A DNA stretch of 64,000 nt from contig JAXLYX010000018.1 in the NCBI GenBank assembly GCA_046351215.1, positions 1-64,000 on the forward strand, given 5' to 3'. This document shows, one piece after another, positions 32,250 to 40,358 of this stretch. How positions within the stretch are numbered: the stretch's first letter is position 1; each line of letters starts with the position of its first letter. The notes beneath the pieces are model-generated. The model ran no database searches. It saw nothing but the letters and a program-made list of their open reading frames with translations, and had not been told where the DNA came from. This DNA comes from JAXLYX01 sp046351215. GTDB taxonomy: Bacteria > Myxococcota_A > Polyangia > Polyangiales > Houyiibacteriaceae. The position numbers and the translations under genes were made by a program.

Positions 32250-32768
32250 ATGGACTCCCTGCCCCTGCACCCCGCCATCGTGCACCTGCCCGTCGCCCTC
32301 GCCGTCCTCGTGCCGCTCGTCGCCGGCGGCGCGCTCGTCGCGGCCCTTCGTGGCGCGTCCACCCGCCGGACGTTCGCCGGGGTGGCGCTCGCCCAGGCCC
32401 TGCTGCTCGGGAGCGGCTTCGCGGCGAAGGCGACCGGCGAGCGGGAAGAGGAGACGGTCGAGCGCGTCGTCCCCGAATCCGCCCTCGAGGCGCACGAGGA
32501 AGCCGCCGACGTCTTCCTCGTCGGAGCCGGCGTCACCCTCCTGCTCTTCCTGGCCGCGGCCGCCGCTCCCGAGAAGGCCGCGCGGGCCCTCGCCGGCGCG
32601 GGCCTCGTCGGCTCGCTCGTCGTCCTCGGCCTCGGTTACCGCGTCGGAGAGGCGGGCGGCGAGCTCGTGTATCGCCATGGGGCGGCGAGCGCGTACGTGA
32701 CGGCCGCCTCGACCGGAGGCGCGGCCGCGGCCGAGCCCGGGGGCGGCGAGAGCGGAGACGACGACTGA
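32250..32768 (+). CDS. DUF2231-type small membrane protein
   Basis: A 172-residue protein with four membrane helices. The N-terminus LPLHPAIVHLPVALAVLVPLV is the DUF2231 signature, in which the two histidines could bind haem or metal. A charged loop with ERVVPESALEAHEEAAD separates helix pairs, and the C-terminal tail is Gly/Ala/Asp rich. Members often accompany cytochromes or redox proteins; none is seen here. The ATG follows GAAAGGAAAGG. It diverges from the membrane LuxR gene across 93 bases, so the regulator may control it. Confidence 0.8.
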   Translation: MDSLPLHPAIVHLPVALAVLVPLVAGGALVAALRGASTRRTFAGVALAQALLLGSGFAAKATGEREEETVERVVPESALEAHEEAADVFLVGAGVTLLLFLAAAAAPEKAARALAGAGLVGSLVVLGLGYRVGEAGGELVYRHGAASAYVTAASTGGAAAAEPGGGESGDDD

Positions 32769-32813
32769 GACGATGGCCTTGGTCCCGAGGAGCGAGGTCC
32801 TTAGACTCGACCC

Positions 32814-33560
32814 ATGACCTCGCCACGGAGCCAGGGCTGGACGCCCCCCCCACGACTCCGCCCGCTCGCCCCTTTCCTCGTCGGGGCGGTGCTGGCCACG
32901 GGCTGCCCGAGCGAGCGCCCGCCGGCGGCCGAGCCTCCGCCCGCGAGACCGCCCGCCTCGCCCGAGGAACGGGAAGCCGCCCACGCCACGGCCGCCGCCG
33001 AGGGCGAGGCGCGCTCGGGGACGATCTACGTCCCCGCCTATTCGAGCCTGCCGACGCCGGAGCGCGGCACGGTCCCGCTCGGCATCCTGCTCAGCATCCG
33101 CAACGTCGATCCCGACGCGAGCGTCACGCTCCGCTACGTCGACTACTACGACACCCCCGGGCATCGGATGCGCCGCTACCTCGAGACGCCCCGCGCGATC
33201 GGGCCGCTCGGCTCGGCGGACTTCGTCGTGCCGACGACCGACGACTTCGGAGGCTCGGGCGCGAACTTCCTCGTCGGTTATTCGGCGGCGCGCGGCACGC
33301 ACGAGCCGCTCGCCGAGGCCGTCATGGGAGGCCACGCGGGCGCCGGCTACGTCTCCTTCACGTCGCGTGGCGTCTCGATCGAGGGCCACGAGGAAGAAGC
33401 GCGGACGCCACCGCCTGCGCCGCCGACTCCCCCACCGGCTCCCATCGAGGCGGCTCCTCCTCCGCCCCCACCGCCTCCGCCCCCCCGGCGCCAGGCCACG
33501 GGCTCGGAGGTCCACGATCCGTGGGCGACGCCGCGTGCGAACGAAGGGAGCGGACGATGA
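32814..33560 (+). CDS. DUF3124-family lipoprotein
   Basis: A 248-residue lipoprotein: hydrophobic signal ending VLATGC, a Pro/Ala/Glu spacer, then a DUF3124 domain (about residues 70-190). The domain has YVPAYSSL, LSIRNVDPDASVTLRYVDYYDTPG, RYLETPRAIGPLGSADFVV and GGSGANFLVGY. A second Pro-rich tail of about 50 residues (PPAPPTPPPAP and a run of ten Pro) follows. The domain looks like an immunoglobulin-like beta fold of unknown role. Its stop overlaps the pirin start (ATGA), so the pair is cotranscribed. The Pro-rich tail is unlike other family members I know and may span the cell wall or mediate assembly. Confidence 0.82.
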   Translation: MTSPRSQGWTPPPRLRPLAPFLVGAVLATGCPSERPPAAEPPPARPPASPEEREAAHATAAAEGEARSGTIYVPAYSSLPTPERGTVPLGILLSIRNVDPDASVTLRYVDYYDTPGHRMRRYLETPRAIGPLGSADFVVPTTDDFGGSGANFLVGYSAARGTHEPLAEAVMGGHAGAGYVSFTSRGVSIEGHEEEARTPPPAPPTPPPAPIEAAPPPPPPPPPPRRQATGSEVHDPWATPRANEGSGR

Positions 33561-34429
33561 GCGAATCCCCCGTGCGAGTGGTCCTCGAGAGCCGGCCCCG
33601 CGATCTCGGCGGCGTCCCGATCGGGCGCCTGCTCCCGGCGCCGCGACAGCGCTCCGTCGGCCCGTTCGTCTTCCTCGATCACATGGGTCCCGTCCGCTTC
33701 GAGCCCGGGAAGGGGATGGACGTCCCTCCTCATCCGCACATCGGCCTCGCGACCGTGACGTACCTCTTCGAGGGCGAGATCGTGCATCGCGACAGCACGG
33801 GCGCGGAGCGGGCGATCACGCCGGGCGCGATCAACTGGATGGTCGCCGGCCGCGGCGTCGTGCACTCCGAGCGCACGTCGGAGCGCGCGCGCGCCGAGGG
33901 GCAGACGGTCCACGGCCTGCAGCTCTGGCTCGCGCTCCCGGCCGCGAACGAGCGCGACGAGCCGAGCTTCGTCCACCATCCCGTCGAGTCGCTGCCCTCG
34001 CTGTCGATCGACGGAGCCCGCGTGCGCGTCCTCGTCGGAACGGCCTTCGGGCACACCTCGCCGGTCGACGCGGTGTCTCCCACCGTCTACGTCGACTTCG
34101 ACCTCCCGGCCGGCGCGGTCGTCCCGATCCCGGACGGGTACGAGGAGCGCTGCCTCTACGTGGTCGAGGGCGCGATCACCTGCGGGGACACCACGCACGA
34201 CGCGAGGAAGCTCCTCGTGCTCGAGCCCGGGGAGACGTCGATCCGCGCGGGGTCCCGGAGCCGCGTCGTGATGCTCGGCGGCGCGAAGCTCGAGGCCCCG
34301 AGGCTCATGGACTGGAACTTCGTCGCGACGACGAGCGACCGCATCGAGGAGGCGAAGCTCGCCTGGCGCGAGGATCGCTTCCCGCGCGTGCCCGGCGACG
34401 AGGACGAGCGCGTGCCGTATCCGGGCTGA
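33557..34429 (+). CDS. Pirin family bicupin
   Basis: A 290-residue pirin with two cupin halves. The metal-site histidines are visible in the N-terminal half: VPPHPHIGLATVTYLFEGEI (two His), then VHSERT, and a Glu. The second half (VPIPDGYEERCLYVVEGAI) has the degenerate second cupin usual for pirins. Some pirins act as quercetin dioxygenases or modulate redox and transcription enzymes; most bacterial ones are of unknown function. The start at 33557 gives a four-base overlap with the DUF3124 gene and homology from the first residues. No quercetin pathway is nearby. Confidence 0.9.
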   Translation: MSESPVRVVLESRPRDLGGVPIGRLLPAPRQRSVGPFVFLDHMGPVRFEPGKGMDVPPHPHIGLATVTYLFEGEIVHRDSTGAERAITPGAINWMVAGRGVVHSERTSERARAEGQTVHGLQLWLALPAANERDEPSFVHHPVESLPSLSIDGARVRVLVGTAFGHTSPVDAVSPTVYVDFDLPAGAVVPIPDGYEERCLYVVEGAITCGDTTHDARKLLVLEPGETSIRAGSRSRVVMLGGAKLEAPRLMDWNFVATTSDRIEEAKLAWREDRFPRVPGDEDERVPYPG

Positions 34430-34450
34430 GGCGTCGGAGCGACCGTCCCC

Positions 34451-35524
34451 TCAGCGCCCTCGCGCGTCGCCGTCGCCGAGCCGAGGCGCCGCGAAGCCGA
34501 AGAAGATGTCGGAGACGAGCTCGCGTCGGCTGTCGACCGACGCCTTCTCGAAGATCGACTTCAGGTGGTCCTGCACGGTGTACGGCGAGAGGTGGAGCGC
34601 CTGCGCCATGTCCTTGGTGGACAGGCCGCGTAGCACGCCGTCGACGACGTCGCGCTCGCGCGACGTGAGCGCGAGCGCCTCGGCGACGAGGGTCACGAGC
34701 TCGCCGGGGCGAGAGGGCTCGATCGCGACGACCGCGTTGCCGGGCGCGAGGGGGGCTCCCCGGAGGGTCATCGGGCCGTAGCCGGGGACGAAGACGCGCT
34801 GGCAGACGGTGTGGCCCGCGGCCGCTGCGCGGGCGACCGCCCGCACGACGAGCGGTTGCCCCGGAGCCCCGCGGTCGAGGCTGGCGATCGCCTCGAGCAG
34901 GGTGTGCCCGTCGGCCGTCGCGCTCGCGAGCTCGCCGCGCTCGAAGACGAGGATCGCCGGACCGGCGAGGGAGGCCGCCTGCCCCGCCCGCCCCCGCACC
35001 ATCGAAGCACGGAGGCCACTCGCGAGGAGGGGCGCGATCTGCTCGAGGAAGGCGCGCTCGTCCACCGTGAACGGCCGGTTCCCGGAGCGCATCATCCCGA
35101 CGCCGCCGAACGCCGCGTCGGCCGTCCCGAGGACCCATCGGAGCTCCTGCCGGAAGCCCATCGGCGCGAGGTGGTCGTGCGCGCGCGCCGCGGCCGCGCC
35201 CGGGACGTGGGCGTCGTCCACTCCGAGCACGGCGACCGTGCGTCGCTCGGCCCTGAGGGTGCGGAACGCGAGAGGCCCCGGGGTCGCGTATTCGAGCTCG
35301 AGGAAACGATCGAGCGCCTGCACGTCCTCGTCGAGCGCGTAGGCCACGGTGCTCGTGATCATGGTCGTCGCGGGATCGAACGTGGCCCAACAGCTCGAGT
35401 CCACCGGCACGACGCGATGGACGAGCGCGCTCGCTTCCTCGAGCAGCTGGGCGGAGCCGAGCGGCGCCCGCACCCGCTCGAGGAGCTCCCTCCGCACCCG
35501 CTCGGCCCGGACCTCGTTCCACAT
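34451..35524 (-). CDS. LuxR-type regulator with N-terminal GAF-like domain
   Basis: A 357-residue cytosolic regulator. The N-terminal 190 residues form a GAF/PAS-like sensor (VPVDSSCWATFDPATTMITSTVAY, FTVDERAFLEQIAPLLASGL). A LuxR HTH ends the protein (LTSRERDVVDGVLRGLSTKDMAQALHLSPYTVQDHLKSIFEKA). This is the layout of myxobacterial and actinobacterial HTH regulators that bind small ligands. The start is the ATG at 35524; longer frames run across intergenic sequence. A strong palindrome lies 36 bases upstream, in the gap shared with a divergent VOC gene, which suggests autoregulation or control of the VOC protein. Confidence 0.85.
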   Translation of the reverse strand: MWNEVRAERVRRELLERVRAPLGSAQLLEEASALVHRVVPVDSSCWATFDPATTMITSTVAYALDEDVQALDRFLELEYATPGPLAFRTLRAERRTVAVLGVDDAHVPGAAAARAHDHLAPMGFRQELRWVLGTADAAFGGVGMMRSGNRPFTVDERAFLEQIAPLLASGLRASMVRGRAGQAASLAGPAILVFERGELASATADGHTLLEAIASLDRGAPGQPLVVRAVARAAAAGHTVCQRVFVPGYGPMTLRGAPLAPGNAVVAIEPSRPGELVTLVAEALALTSRERDVVDGVLRGLSTKDMAQALHLSPYTVQDHLKSIFEKASVDSRRELVSDIFFGFAAPRLGDGDARGR

Positions 35525-35559
35525 GCCCGCATTCTCGACCGACGAAGGCCGACCGTCAT

Positions 35560-35577
35560 CCCCCAGCTTCCTGGGGG
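35560..35577. promoter_or_regulatory. Palindrome in LuxR/VOC divergent region
   Basis: CCCCCAG-CTTC-CTGGGGG is a perfect 7-bp inverted repeat, 36 bases before the LuxR-type gene and 100 before the VOC gene. It may be the regulator's binding site, or a hairpin in the VOC leader. The call rests on symmetry and position. Confidence 0.45.
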
Positions 35578-35677
35578 GTCGTCGAATCCCACGATGCTGG
35601 GATGCCACTCGAACGGTTGCGGCTCCCATCTTCTCCACGAGAGGCGCGGACGAAGCGCCCTCGCCAAGGAGGCCCCC

Positions 35678-36130
35678 ATGATCCCCGTTCGACTCAACCA
35701 CATCGCCCTCGACGTCCGTGACCGTGCGCGCTCGATCGCCTTCTACCGTGACCTGCTCGGCGCCGAGGTCGTGGCCGAGGACGTCCCGCACCGCATCTCC
35801 TTCCTGCGCCTTCCCGGCTCCTCGAACTACAGCGATCTCGCGCTCCACGAGCATCCGGACCGCGACGCGGCCTATCCCCCGGGCGTCATGCGCATGGCCC
35901 ACACCGGCTTCGACGTCGCGCACACCGAGGACCTCGTCCGTGGGTTCGACTTCTTCACGGCACGGACGCGCGTCCTGCTCGCCGCCGACTTCGGCATCGC
36001 CTGGTCCGTGATGGGCTCGGATCCGGACGGGAACGTCGTCGAGCTCGAGCTCTTCCACGTCGGCGCGACGAGCGACCAGCCCGGCTTCGCGCCCCTCGAC
36101 GTCGAAGCCCTCCGCCGGAAGTGCGCGTGA
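35678..36130 (+). CDS. VOC-superfamily (glyoxalase/dioxygenase-like) protein
   Basis: A 150-residue single-domain VOC protein with paired beta-alpha-beta-beta-beta motifs: LNHIALDVRDRARSIAFYRDLLGAEVV, then MAHTGFDVAHTEDL and the ending WSVMGSDPDGNVVELELF. His8, the second-half His and the closing Glu provide the usual 2-His-1-Glu metal site. Members include lactoylglutathione lyases, extradiol-type dioxygenases and antibiotic-binding proteins; the substrate cannot be told. The ATG has AAGGAGG ahead of it. It is divergent from the GAF-LuxR gene. Confidence 0.88.
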   Translation: MIPVRLNHIALDVRDRARSIAFYRDLLGAEVVAEDVPHRISFLRLPGSSNYSDLALHEHPDRDAAYPPGVMRMAHTGFDVAHTEDLVRGFDFFTARTRVLLAADFGIAWSVMGSDPDGNVVELELFHVGATSDQPGFAPLDVEALRRKCA

Positions 36131-36212
36131 GCACCGCGTCGGCCCTCGTCCGCCCGGGCCCCGGCCTCGGGCGGATTTGCCGTCGAGCGATGCGTCGTGC
36201 AAGGCTCGCCGA

Positions 36213-36848
36213 ATGACCTCGGAAGAGCTCCCACTCCCCGAATCGCTCGGTCCGCGCGAAGCCGCCGAACGCCTTCGTGCCAAGGCCCCGGAGCTCGCCC
36301 GACGAGCGGATTTCGCGGCCCCCGACTACCAGGACGAGGACGGCCGGACCCACGTCCGCTGGTACGGAGGCCCGCTCTCCCTGCCTCCCGGCTACTCGGG
36401 CCCCGATCCCCTCGTCGTCGACGGGGACCTCGCGATCGACGGGTTCTTCTTCGACGGGATGAGCCCTGCGACGTTGATCGTCGTGGCCGGGACCCTCCGT
36501 GCGCGGAAGCTCCGGACGCGCGGGACGATCCTCGTCGGAGGGGACCTGATCGTGGACGAGCTGGTCTACGCGAACTCCTCGAACGACTTCCAGCTCTACG
36601 TCGGCGGGGACGTGAAGACGCCCGTCTTCGTCGAGGAGGGCATGCGCTGCGAGATCGTCGGCGATCTCGTCGTCACGCACGCGCTGTCGCTCCAGGGCTC
36701 GGTGACGTTCGCGGGCGGAACCCGCGCCGTGCCCCGCTCTCGCGACGCGCGCGGCGTCCTCCATCCCGCCCTCCTCGATGCGAAAGGCTATCCGTCGCTC
36801 GAGCGTGTGTTCGAGGCGATGCTCGAGGACGAGCCCCTCCGTCCCTGA
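36213..36848 (+). CDS. Beta-helix, possibly polymer-forming (bactofilin-like) protein
   Basis: A 211-residue protein with no signal peptide. The middle consists of repeated turns of the form VVDGDLAIDG, LIVVAGTLRARKL, ILVGGDLIVDEL, LYVGGDVKTPVF and CEIVGDLVVTHAL. These resemble the right-handed beta-helix of polymer-forming (bactofilin-type) or acyl-transferase-like folds, without hexapeptide repeats. The N-terminal 60 residues contain a HVRWYGGPLSLPPGY segment of unclear role. I cannot name the family with certainty. It stands alone between the VOC and YceI genes, in the same direction, with an 82-base upstream gap. Confidence 0.6.
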   Translation: MTSEELPLPESLGPREAAERLRAKAPELARRADFAAPDYQDEDGRTHVRWYGGPLSLPPGYSGPDPLVVDGDLAIDGFFFDGMSPATLIVVAGTLRARKLRTRGTILVGGDLIVDELVYANSSNDFQLYVGGDVKTPVFVEEGMRCEIVGDLVVTHALSLQGSVTFAGGTRAVPRSRDARGVLHPALLDAKGYPSLERVFEAMLEDEPLRP

Positions 36849-36890
36849 GGCGACGTCCGGGACGGGCGAGGGGCGAGACCCGGCTCCGAT

Positions 36891-36909
36891 TGTTTCCTCC
36901 GGGGAAACA
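36891..36909. promoter_or_regulatory. Inverted repeat upstream of yceI
   Basis: TGTTTCC-TCCGG-GGAAACA is a perfect 7-bp repeat with a 5-base centre. It lies 110 bases before yceI and 43 after the preceding stop. It could be a terminator for the upstream gene or an operator for yceI; no T-run follows on either strand. Confidence 0.4.
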
Positions 36910-37018
36910 GTCTTGTGCGGCGCGGCGCCGTTGTCGCGCCGCCGCCGGCTCACTACGTTCTGCTCGTCCCGATCGAGAGCCGCGTCGCCCCGCGACGCCA
37001 CGAAAGGTTGCGAGTCCG

Positions 37019-37726
37019 ATGAATTCCCCCCTCTCCTTCCGCTCGGCGGCCGCCACGGTCGCGGTCACCCTCACCGCCCTCACGCAGGTCGTCTACTCCC
37101 AGGCCCCCGCGGCGCAGGGCGGCCAGGCCCGCGCGGCCGCGGCGCAGCAGGCGCCCTCCGGAGTGCAGCGTTTCGAGGCCCGCACCGGCGGCTCCACGCA
37201 CATCTCGTTCCGCTCGGACGCCCCGCTCGAGACCCTCGACGGCGTGACCTCGGTCGCGACGGGCAACTTCACCGTCAACCTCGACCACCCGAACCAGCAG
37301 GCCACCGGCCGCATCGAGACCACCGTCGCGTCGCTCCGCACGGGCAACGACATGCGCGACGAGCATCTCCGCGGCGACAGCTGGCTCGACGGCGCCCACC
37401 ACCCGAACATCGTCTTCGAGATCACGGGCACCGACATCCGCGGCCCGATCCGCCCCGGCCGCCCCGTGCGCGGTCGCGTCCGTGGCCGATTCACGCTCCA
37501 CGGCGTGACGAAGGACATCGTCGCCCCCGTCACCGTCCGCCTCGTCCCGCTCACGTCGAACGAGTCGGATCAGATCGGCATCAACGCGGACATGCTCCGC
37601 GTGCAGGCCGAGTTCAAGATCCTGCTCACCGACTACGGCATCTCGGTCCCGAGCGTCGTCCGCCTCAAGGTCTCGAACGAGATCCAGATCCGCGTCGACC
37701 TCACGACCTTCCGCACGCAGGGCTGA
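37019..37726 (+). CDS. YceI-family exported protein
   Basis: A 235-residue protein with a signal peptide (FRSAAATVAVTLTALTQVVYSQA) and an Ala/Gln-rich linker, then a YceI lipocalin-like beta-barrel. The barrel has THISFRSDAPLETLDGVTS, TGNFTVNL, RTGNDMRDEHLRGDSWLDGAHHPNIVFEITG, and FTLHGVTKDIVAPVTV. YceI proteins bind isoprenoid quinones or other polyisoprenoids in the periplasm. The ATG follows GAAAGG at a long spacing. A strong hairpin follows the gene. An inverted repeat lies in the upstream gap. Confidence 0.9.
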   Translation: MNSPLSFRSAAATVAVTLTALTQVVYSQAPAAQGGQARAAAAQQAPSGVQRFEARTGGSTHISFRSDAPLETLDGVTSVATGNFTVNLDHPNQQATGRIETTVASLRTGNDMRDEHLRGDSWLDGAHHPNIVFEITGTDIRGPIRPGRPVRGRVRGRFTLHGVTKDIVAPVTVRLVPLTSNESDQIGINADMLRVQAEFKILLTDYGISVPSVVRLKVSNEIQIRVDLTTFRTQG

Positions 37727-37754
37727 GCCCTCGGAGAGCACTGCCTCCGCCTGC

Positions 37755-37782
37755 GAGCCGACCCGTTCCCCCGGGTCGGCTC
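37755..37782 (+). terminator. Terminator-like hairpin after yceI
   Basis: GAGCCGACCCG and CGGGTCGGCTC form a perfect 11-bp stem around TTCCCC, 29 bases after the yceI stop, followed by GTCGCGTTT. It fits a terminator with a weak U-tract. Confidence 0.6.
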
Positions 37783-37897
37783 GTCGCGTTTCCGGGCGGC
37801 GGATGCCACATGCGGCCTCGCTGCACCCGCCCGGGTGATTGACCCGCCCCCCTCCACCTCGGAACGATGCGGAACGATTCCGGAAGAGGGGGAAGCC

Positions 37898-38944
37898 ATG
37901 GATCTCGGACCGAACGCACGCATCCGGCTCGAGCCGCGCGACGAGCACGTGCATCCGATCGAGGCCGCCTCGAACTTCAACGAGAGCATGTACCTGAACT
38001 GCTTCGACCATGCGCAGCGCATGGGCGGCTGGTTCCGGGTCGGCAACCGCCCGAACGAAGGGCATGCCGAGATGTCCTGCTGCGTCTACCTGCCCGACGG
38101 ATCGGTCGGCTTCCTCTTCCAACGCCCCGAGCTGCGGACGAACGAGGCCTTCGACGCCGCCGGCATGCGCATCGAGGTCGAGGTCCCGTTCGAGCGGCTC
38201 CGCGTGACGTACCGCGGCAAGCTCTGCCTCCTGGCACGGCCGGAGGACATGGCGGATCCGAAGCAGGCCTTCGCGAACAATCCCATGGTCGACGCCGCGA
38301 TCGATCTCGTCTTCCACGGCATCTCTCCGATGTACGGAGGCGAGAAGGTCGACGAGCACGGGAGGCCTGTCGAGGAGGCGCCCGACGAGGCCTTCGCCCG
38401 CGCGCACTACGAGCAGCACATGGCGGCGGTGGGGACGATCCGCGTCGGCGACCGCACGTTCGCGATCGACGGGCTCGGGCTCCGCGATCACTCCTGGGGC
38501 CCGCGATACTGGCAGAACCTCTACTGGTACCGCTGGATGCCGCTCGTCTTCGACCGCGACTTCGCGATGAACGTCTCGATCGTCACGATGGCGAGCGGCA
38601 AGCGGCACGTCTGGGGCATGGTCCTCGGACGCGACGCGAAGGGCGAGAAGGCCTACGACCTGATCGTCGACGCCGAGATGACCTCGACGCTCGACGAGGA
38701 GCACCAGGCCCGTGCCCAGCGGATGGTGGTCCGCACCGAGAGCGGCAAGACGTACGACGTCGAGGGCAAGGCGCTCTCGCTCCTGCCGCTCCGGAATCGG
38801 AGGCAGTGGCCCGACGGGAGCCTGCGGACGACGCGCATCACCGAGGCGATGACCGAGTACCGCTGCGACGGTCGCGTCGGCTACGGCATGGCGGAGTACC
38901 TCGACCAGCTCGAGGACGGCGTGCCCGTCGGCCGGAGCTGCTGA
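37898..38944 (+). CDS. DUF7064/7065-type (CrtC/lipocalin-like) protein
   Basis: A 348-residue cytosolic protein. It has SNFNESMYLNCFD near the start, VGFLFQRPELRTNE, a DHSWGPRYWQ motif, and a C-terminal GYGMAEYLDQL. These fit the DUF7064/7065 group, related in fold to AttH/CrtC hydratase-like two-lipocalin proteins. I choose the ATG at 37898, which has GGAAGAGGGGG upstream. The stop overlaps the phosphotransferase start by one base, so the two are coupled. Companion genes (APH kinase, DUF6285, acyl-CoA dehydrogenase) suggest a role in handling an acyl-CoA or lipid. The biochemical activity is not known. Confidence 0.65.
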   Translation: MDLGPNARIRLEPRDEHVHPIEAASNFNESMYLNCFDHAQRMGGWFRVGNRPNEGHAEMSCCVYLPDGSVGFLFQRPELRTNEAFDAAGMRIEVEVPFERLRVTYRGKLCLLARPEDMADPKQAFANNPMVDAAIDLVFHGISPMYGGEKVDEHGRPVEEAPDEAFARAHYEQHMAAVGTIRVGDRTFAIDGLGLRDHSWGPRYWQNLYWYRWMPLVFDRDFAMNVSIVTMASGKRHVWGMVLGRDAKGEKAYDLIVDAEMTSTLDEEHQARAQRMVVRTESGKTYDVEGKALSLLPLRNRRQWPDGSLRTTRITEAMTEYRCDGRVGYGMAEYLDQLEDGVPVGRSC

Positions 38945-39939
38945 TGCCGACCGCCGAGGAGCTCGCTTCCGCGCTGCGCGCGCCGCTCGAGGCTCGCTCG
39001 GGCGCGCCTGTCCGTTCCGTCCGGTGCACGCCGATCACGGCGGGCGCCTCGGCCGACACCTGGTCCGTCGACGCGGAGCGCGAGGACGGTTCCGTCGAAC
39101 GCCTCGTGTTCCGCCGCGACGCGGGCGGCGACGACTTCGGTGGGCGGATCGGCAAGAGCTCGGAAGCGCGCACGCAGGCGGCGGCGCATCGAGCGGGAGT
39201 CCGCGTCGCCGAGGTCCTCCACGTCGTGGAGGGCGATCCGGCGCTCGGGGACGGCTACCTCATGCGGAGGCTCGGAGGGGAATCGCTCGCTCCGCGCATC
39301 CTGAAGAAGCCCGAGCTCGAGGCCGCGCGCGCGGCGCTCGTGCCCGACCTCGCCACGGCGCTCGGGCGCATCCACGCCATCCCGACGAGCGAGGTCTCGT
39401 TCCTCCCGGAGCTCGGCGCCGCGAAGCAGCTCGAGGATCTGCACGCGCTCCACAGCGGCTTCGGCGATCCGCTCCCGGTCTTCGCGCTCGCGCATCGCTA
39501 CCTCGCGACGCACCTGCCGGAGGCTCCGGAGACCACCCTCGTGCACGGGGATTTCCGCCTCGGGAATTTCCTCGTCGACGAGCACGGGCTCGTCGGCGTG
39601 CTCGACTGGGAGCTCGCGCATCGCGGCGACCCGCACGAGGACCTCGGCTGGCTCTCGGTGAACGCCTGGCGCTTCGGAGGGAAGCTGCCCGTCGGCGGCT
39701 TCGCGCGTCGCGAGGACTTCTTCGAGGCGTACGAGCGCGCGAGCGGCAGGCGCGTCGACCCCGGGCGCGTGCTCTTCTGGGAGCTCTTCGGCACGTACAA
39801 ATGGGGCGTGATCTGCCAGTACCAGGCCTTCACGTACCTGAACGGCGGCGTGAGCTCGATCGAGCGCGTCGCGATCGGACGGCGCGTCGCCGAGACCGAG
39901 GTCGACATGCTCTCGATCCTGGAGGAGCTGTGCCGCTGA
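38944..39939 (+). CDS. APH-family phosphotransferase (ACAD10/11- or LvaA-like)
   Basis: A 331-residue aminoglycoside-phosphotransferase-fold kinase. The catalytic loop is LVHGDFRLGNFLVD and the metal-binding motif is LDWELAHRGDPHEDLGWL. The N-lobe has ITAGASADTWSV. The DPHEDLGWL form is typical of the subgroup fused to acyl-CoA dehydrogenases in ACAD10/11 and of LvaA, which phosphorylate 4-hydroxyacyl-CoA, rather than antibiotic kinases. It overlaps DUF7064 by one base and DUF6285 by ten. A convergent acyl-CoA dehydrogenase lies just beyond. I infer a 4-hydroxyacyl-CoA kinase; drug resistance is unlikely. Confidence 0.82.
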   Translation: MPTAEELASALRAPLEARSGAPVRSVRCTPITAGASADTWSVDAEREDGSVERLVFRRDAGGDDFGGRIGKSSEARTQAAAHRAGVRVAEVLHVVEGDPALGDGYLMRRLGGESLAPRILKKPELEAARAALVPDLATALGRIHAIPTSEVSFLPELGAAKQLEDLHALHSGFGDPLPVFALAHRYLATHLPEAPETTLVHGDFRLGNFLVDEHGLVGVLDWELAHRGDPHEDLGWLSVNAWRFGGKLPVGGFARREDFFEAYERASGRRVDPGRVLFWELFGTYKWGVICQYQAFTYLNGGVSSIERVAIGRRVAETEVDMLSILEELCR

Positions 39940-40358
39940 ACCGACCGAACGCCGCGGAGCTCGCCGCCGCCCTCGAGCGCGAGCATCGGGAGCGCACGCT
40001 GCCCGCGACGATCGAGCGAGGCAAGGCCGCGAGCCTCGTGCCGCAGGAAGAGGTCTTCCGCGCACGCATCGTCGGCAACCTCCTCGGCATCCTGCGTCGC
40101 GAGCTCGAGAGCGCGGGCTCGCTCGCCGCGCTCGAAGCGGAGGCCTGCGCCTCCCTGCTCGGACGCGCGGACGCCGACGCGAAGGCGCTCTGCGAGGCGA
40201 TCGACGCCGGCCGCTTCGACGCGCGGCTCGGCGAGGTCGTTCGCGCGCTCGTCCCCGCCGCGCAGCGGAAGCTCGCGATCGACTCGCCGACCTACGCGGC
40301 CCGCCCCGTGGAAGGGCGGGCCCCGGCGCTCAGCGACCGAGCACCGAGCGAGCGATGA
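39930..40358 (+). CDS. DUF6285-type small protein (possible LvaB-like partner)
   Basis: A 142-residue, mostly helical protein beginning VPLNRPNAAELAAALE. It starts at a GTG behind GGAGGAGCT inside the kinase gene's end, a ten-base overlap. Charged helices (RARIVGNLLGILRRELES, DADAKALCEAIDAG) resemble DUF6285, a family that regularly follows phosphotransferases of acyl-CoA catabolism. In the lva operon the equivalent position holds LvaB, a small protein required by the kinase LvaA. Equating the two is inference from order and size. The 3' end overlaps the convergent acyl-CoA dehydrogenase by 29 bases. Confidence 0.65.
   Translation: MPLNRPNAAELAAALEREHRERTLPATIERGKAASLVPQEEVFRARIVGNLLGILRRELESAGSLAALEAEACASLLGRADADAKALCEAIDAGRFDARLGEVVRALVPAAQRKLAIDSPTYAARPVEGRAPALSDRAPSER

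Noticed and set aside
38944..39939. Possible aminoglycoside-resistance kinase
   Set aside because: The DPHEDLGWL motif and the DUF7064, DUF6285 and acyl-CoA dehydrogenase neighbours fit acyl-CoA kinases better than antibiotic kinases.
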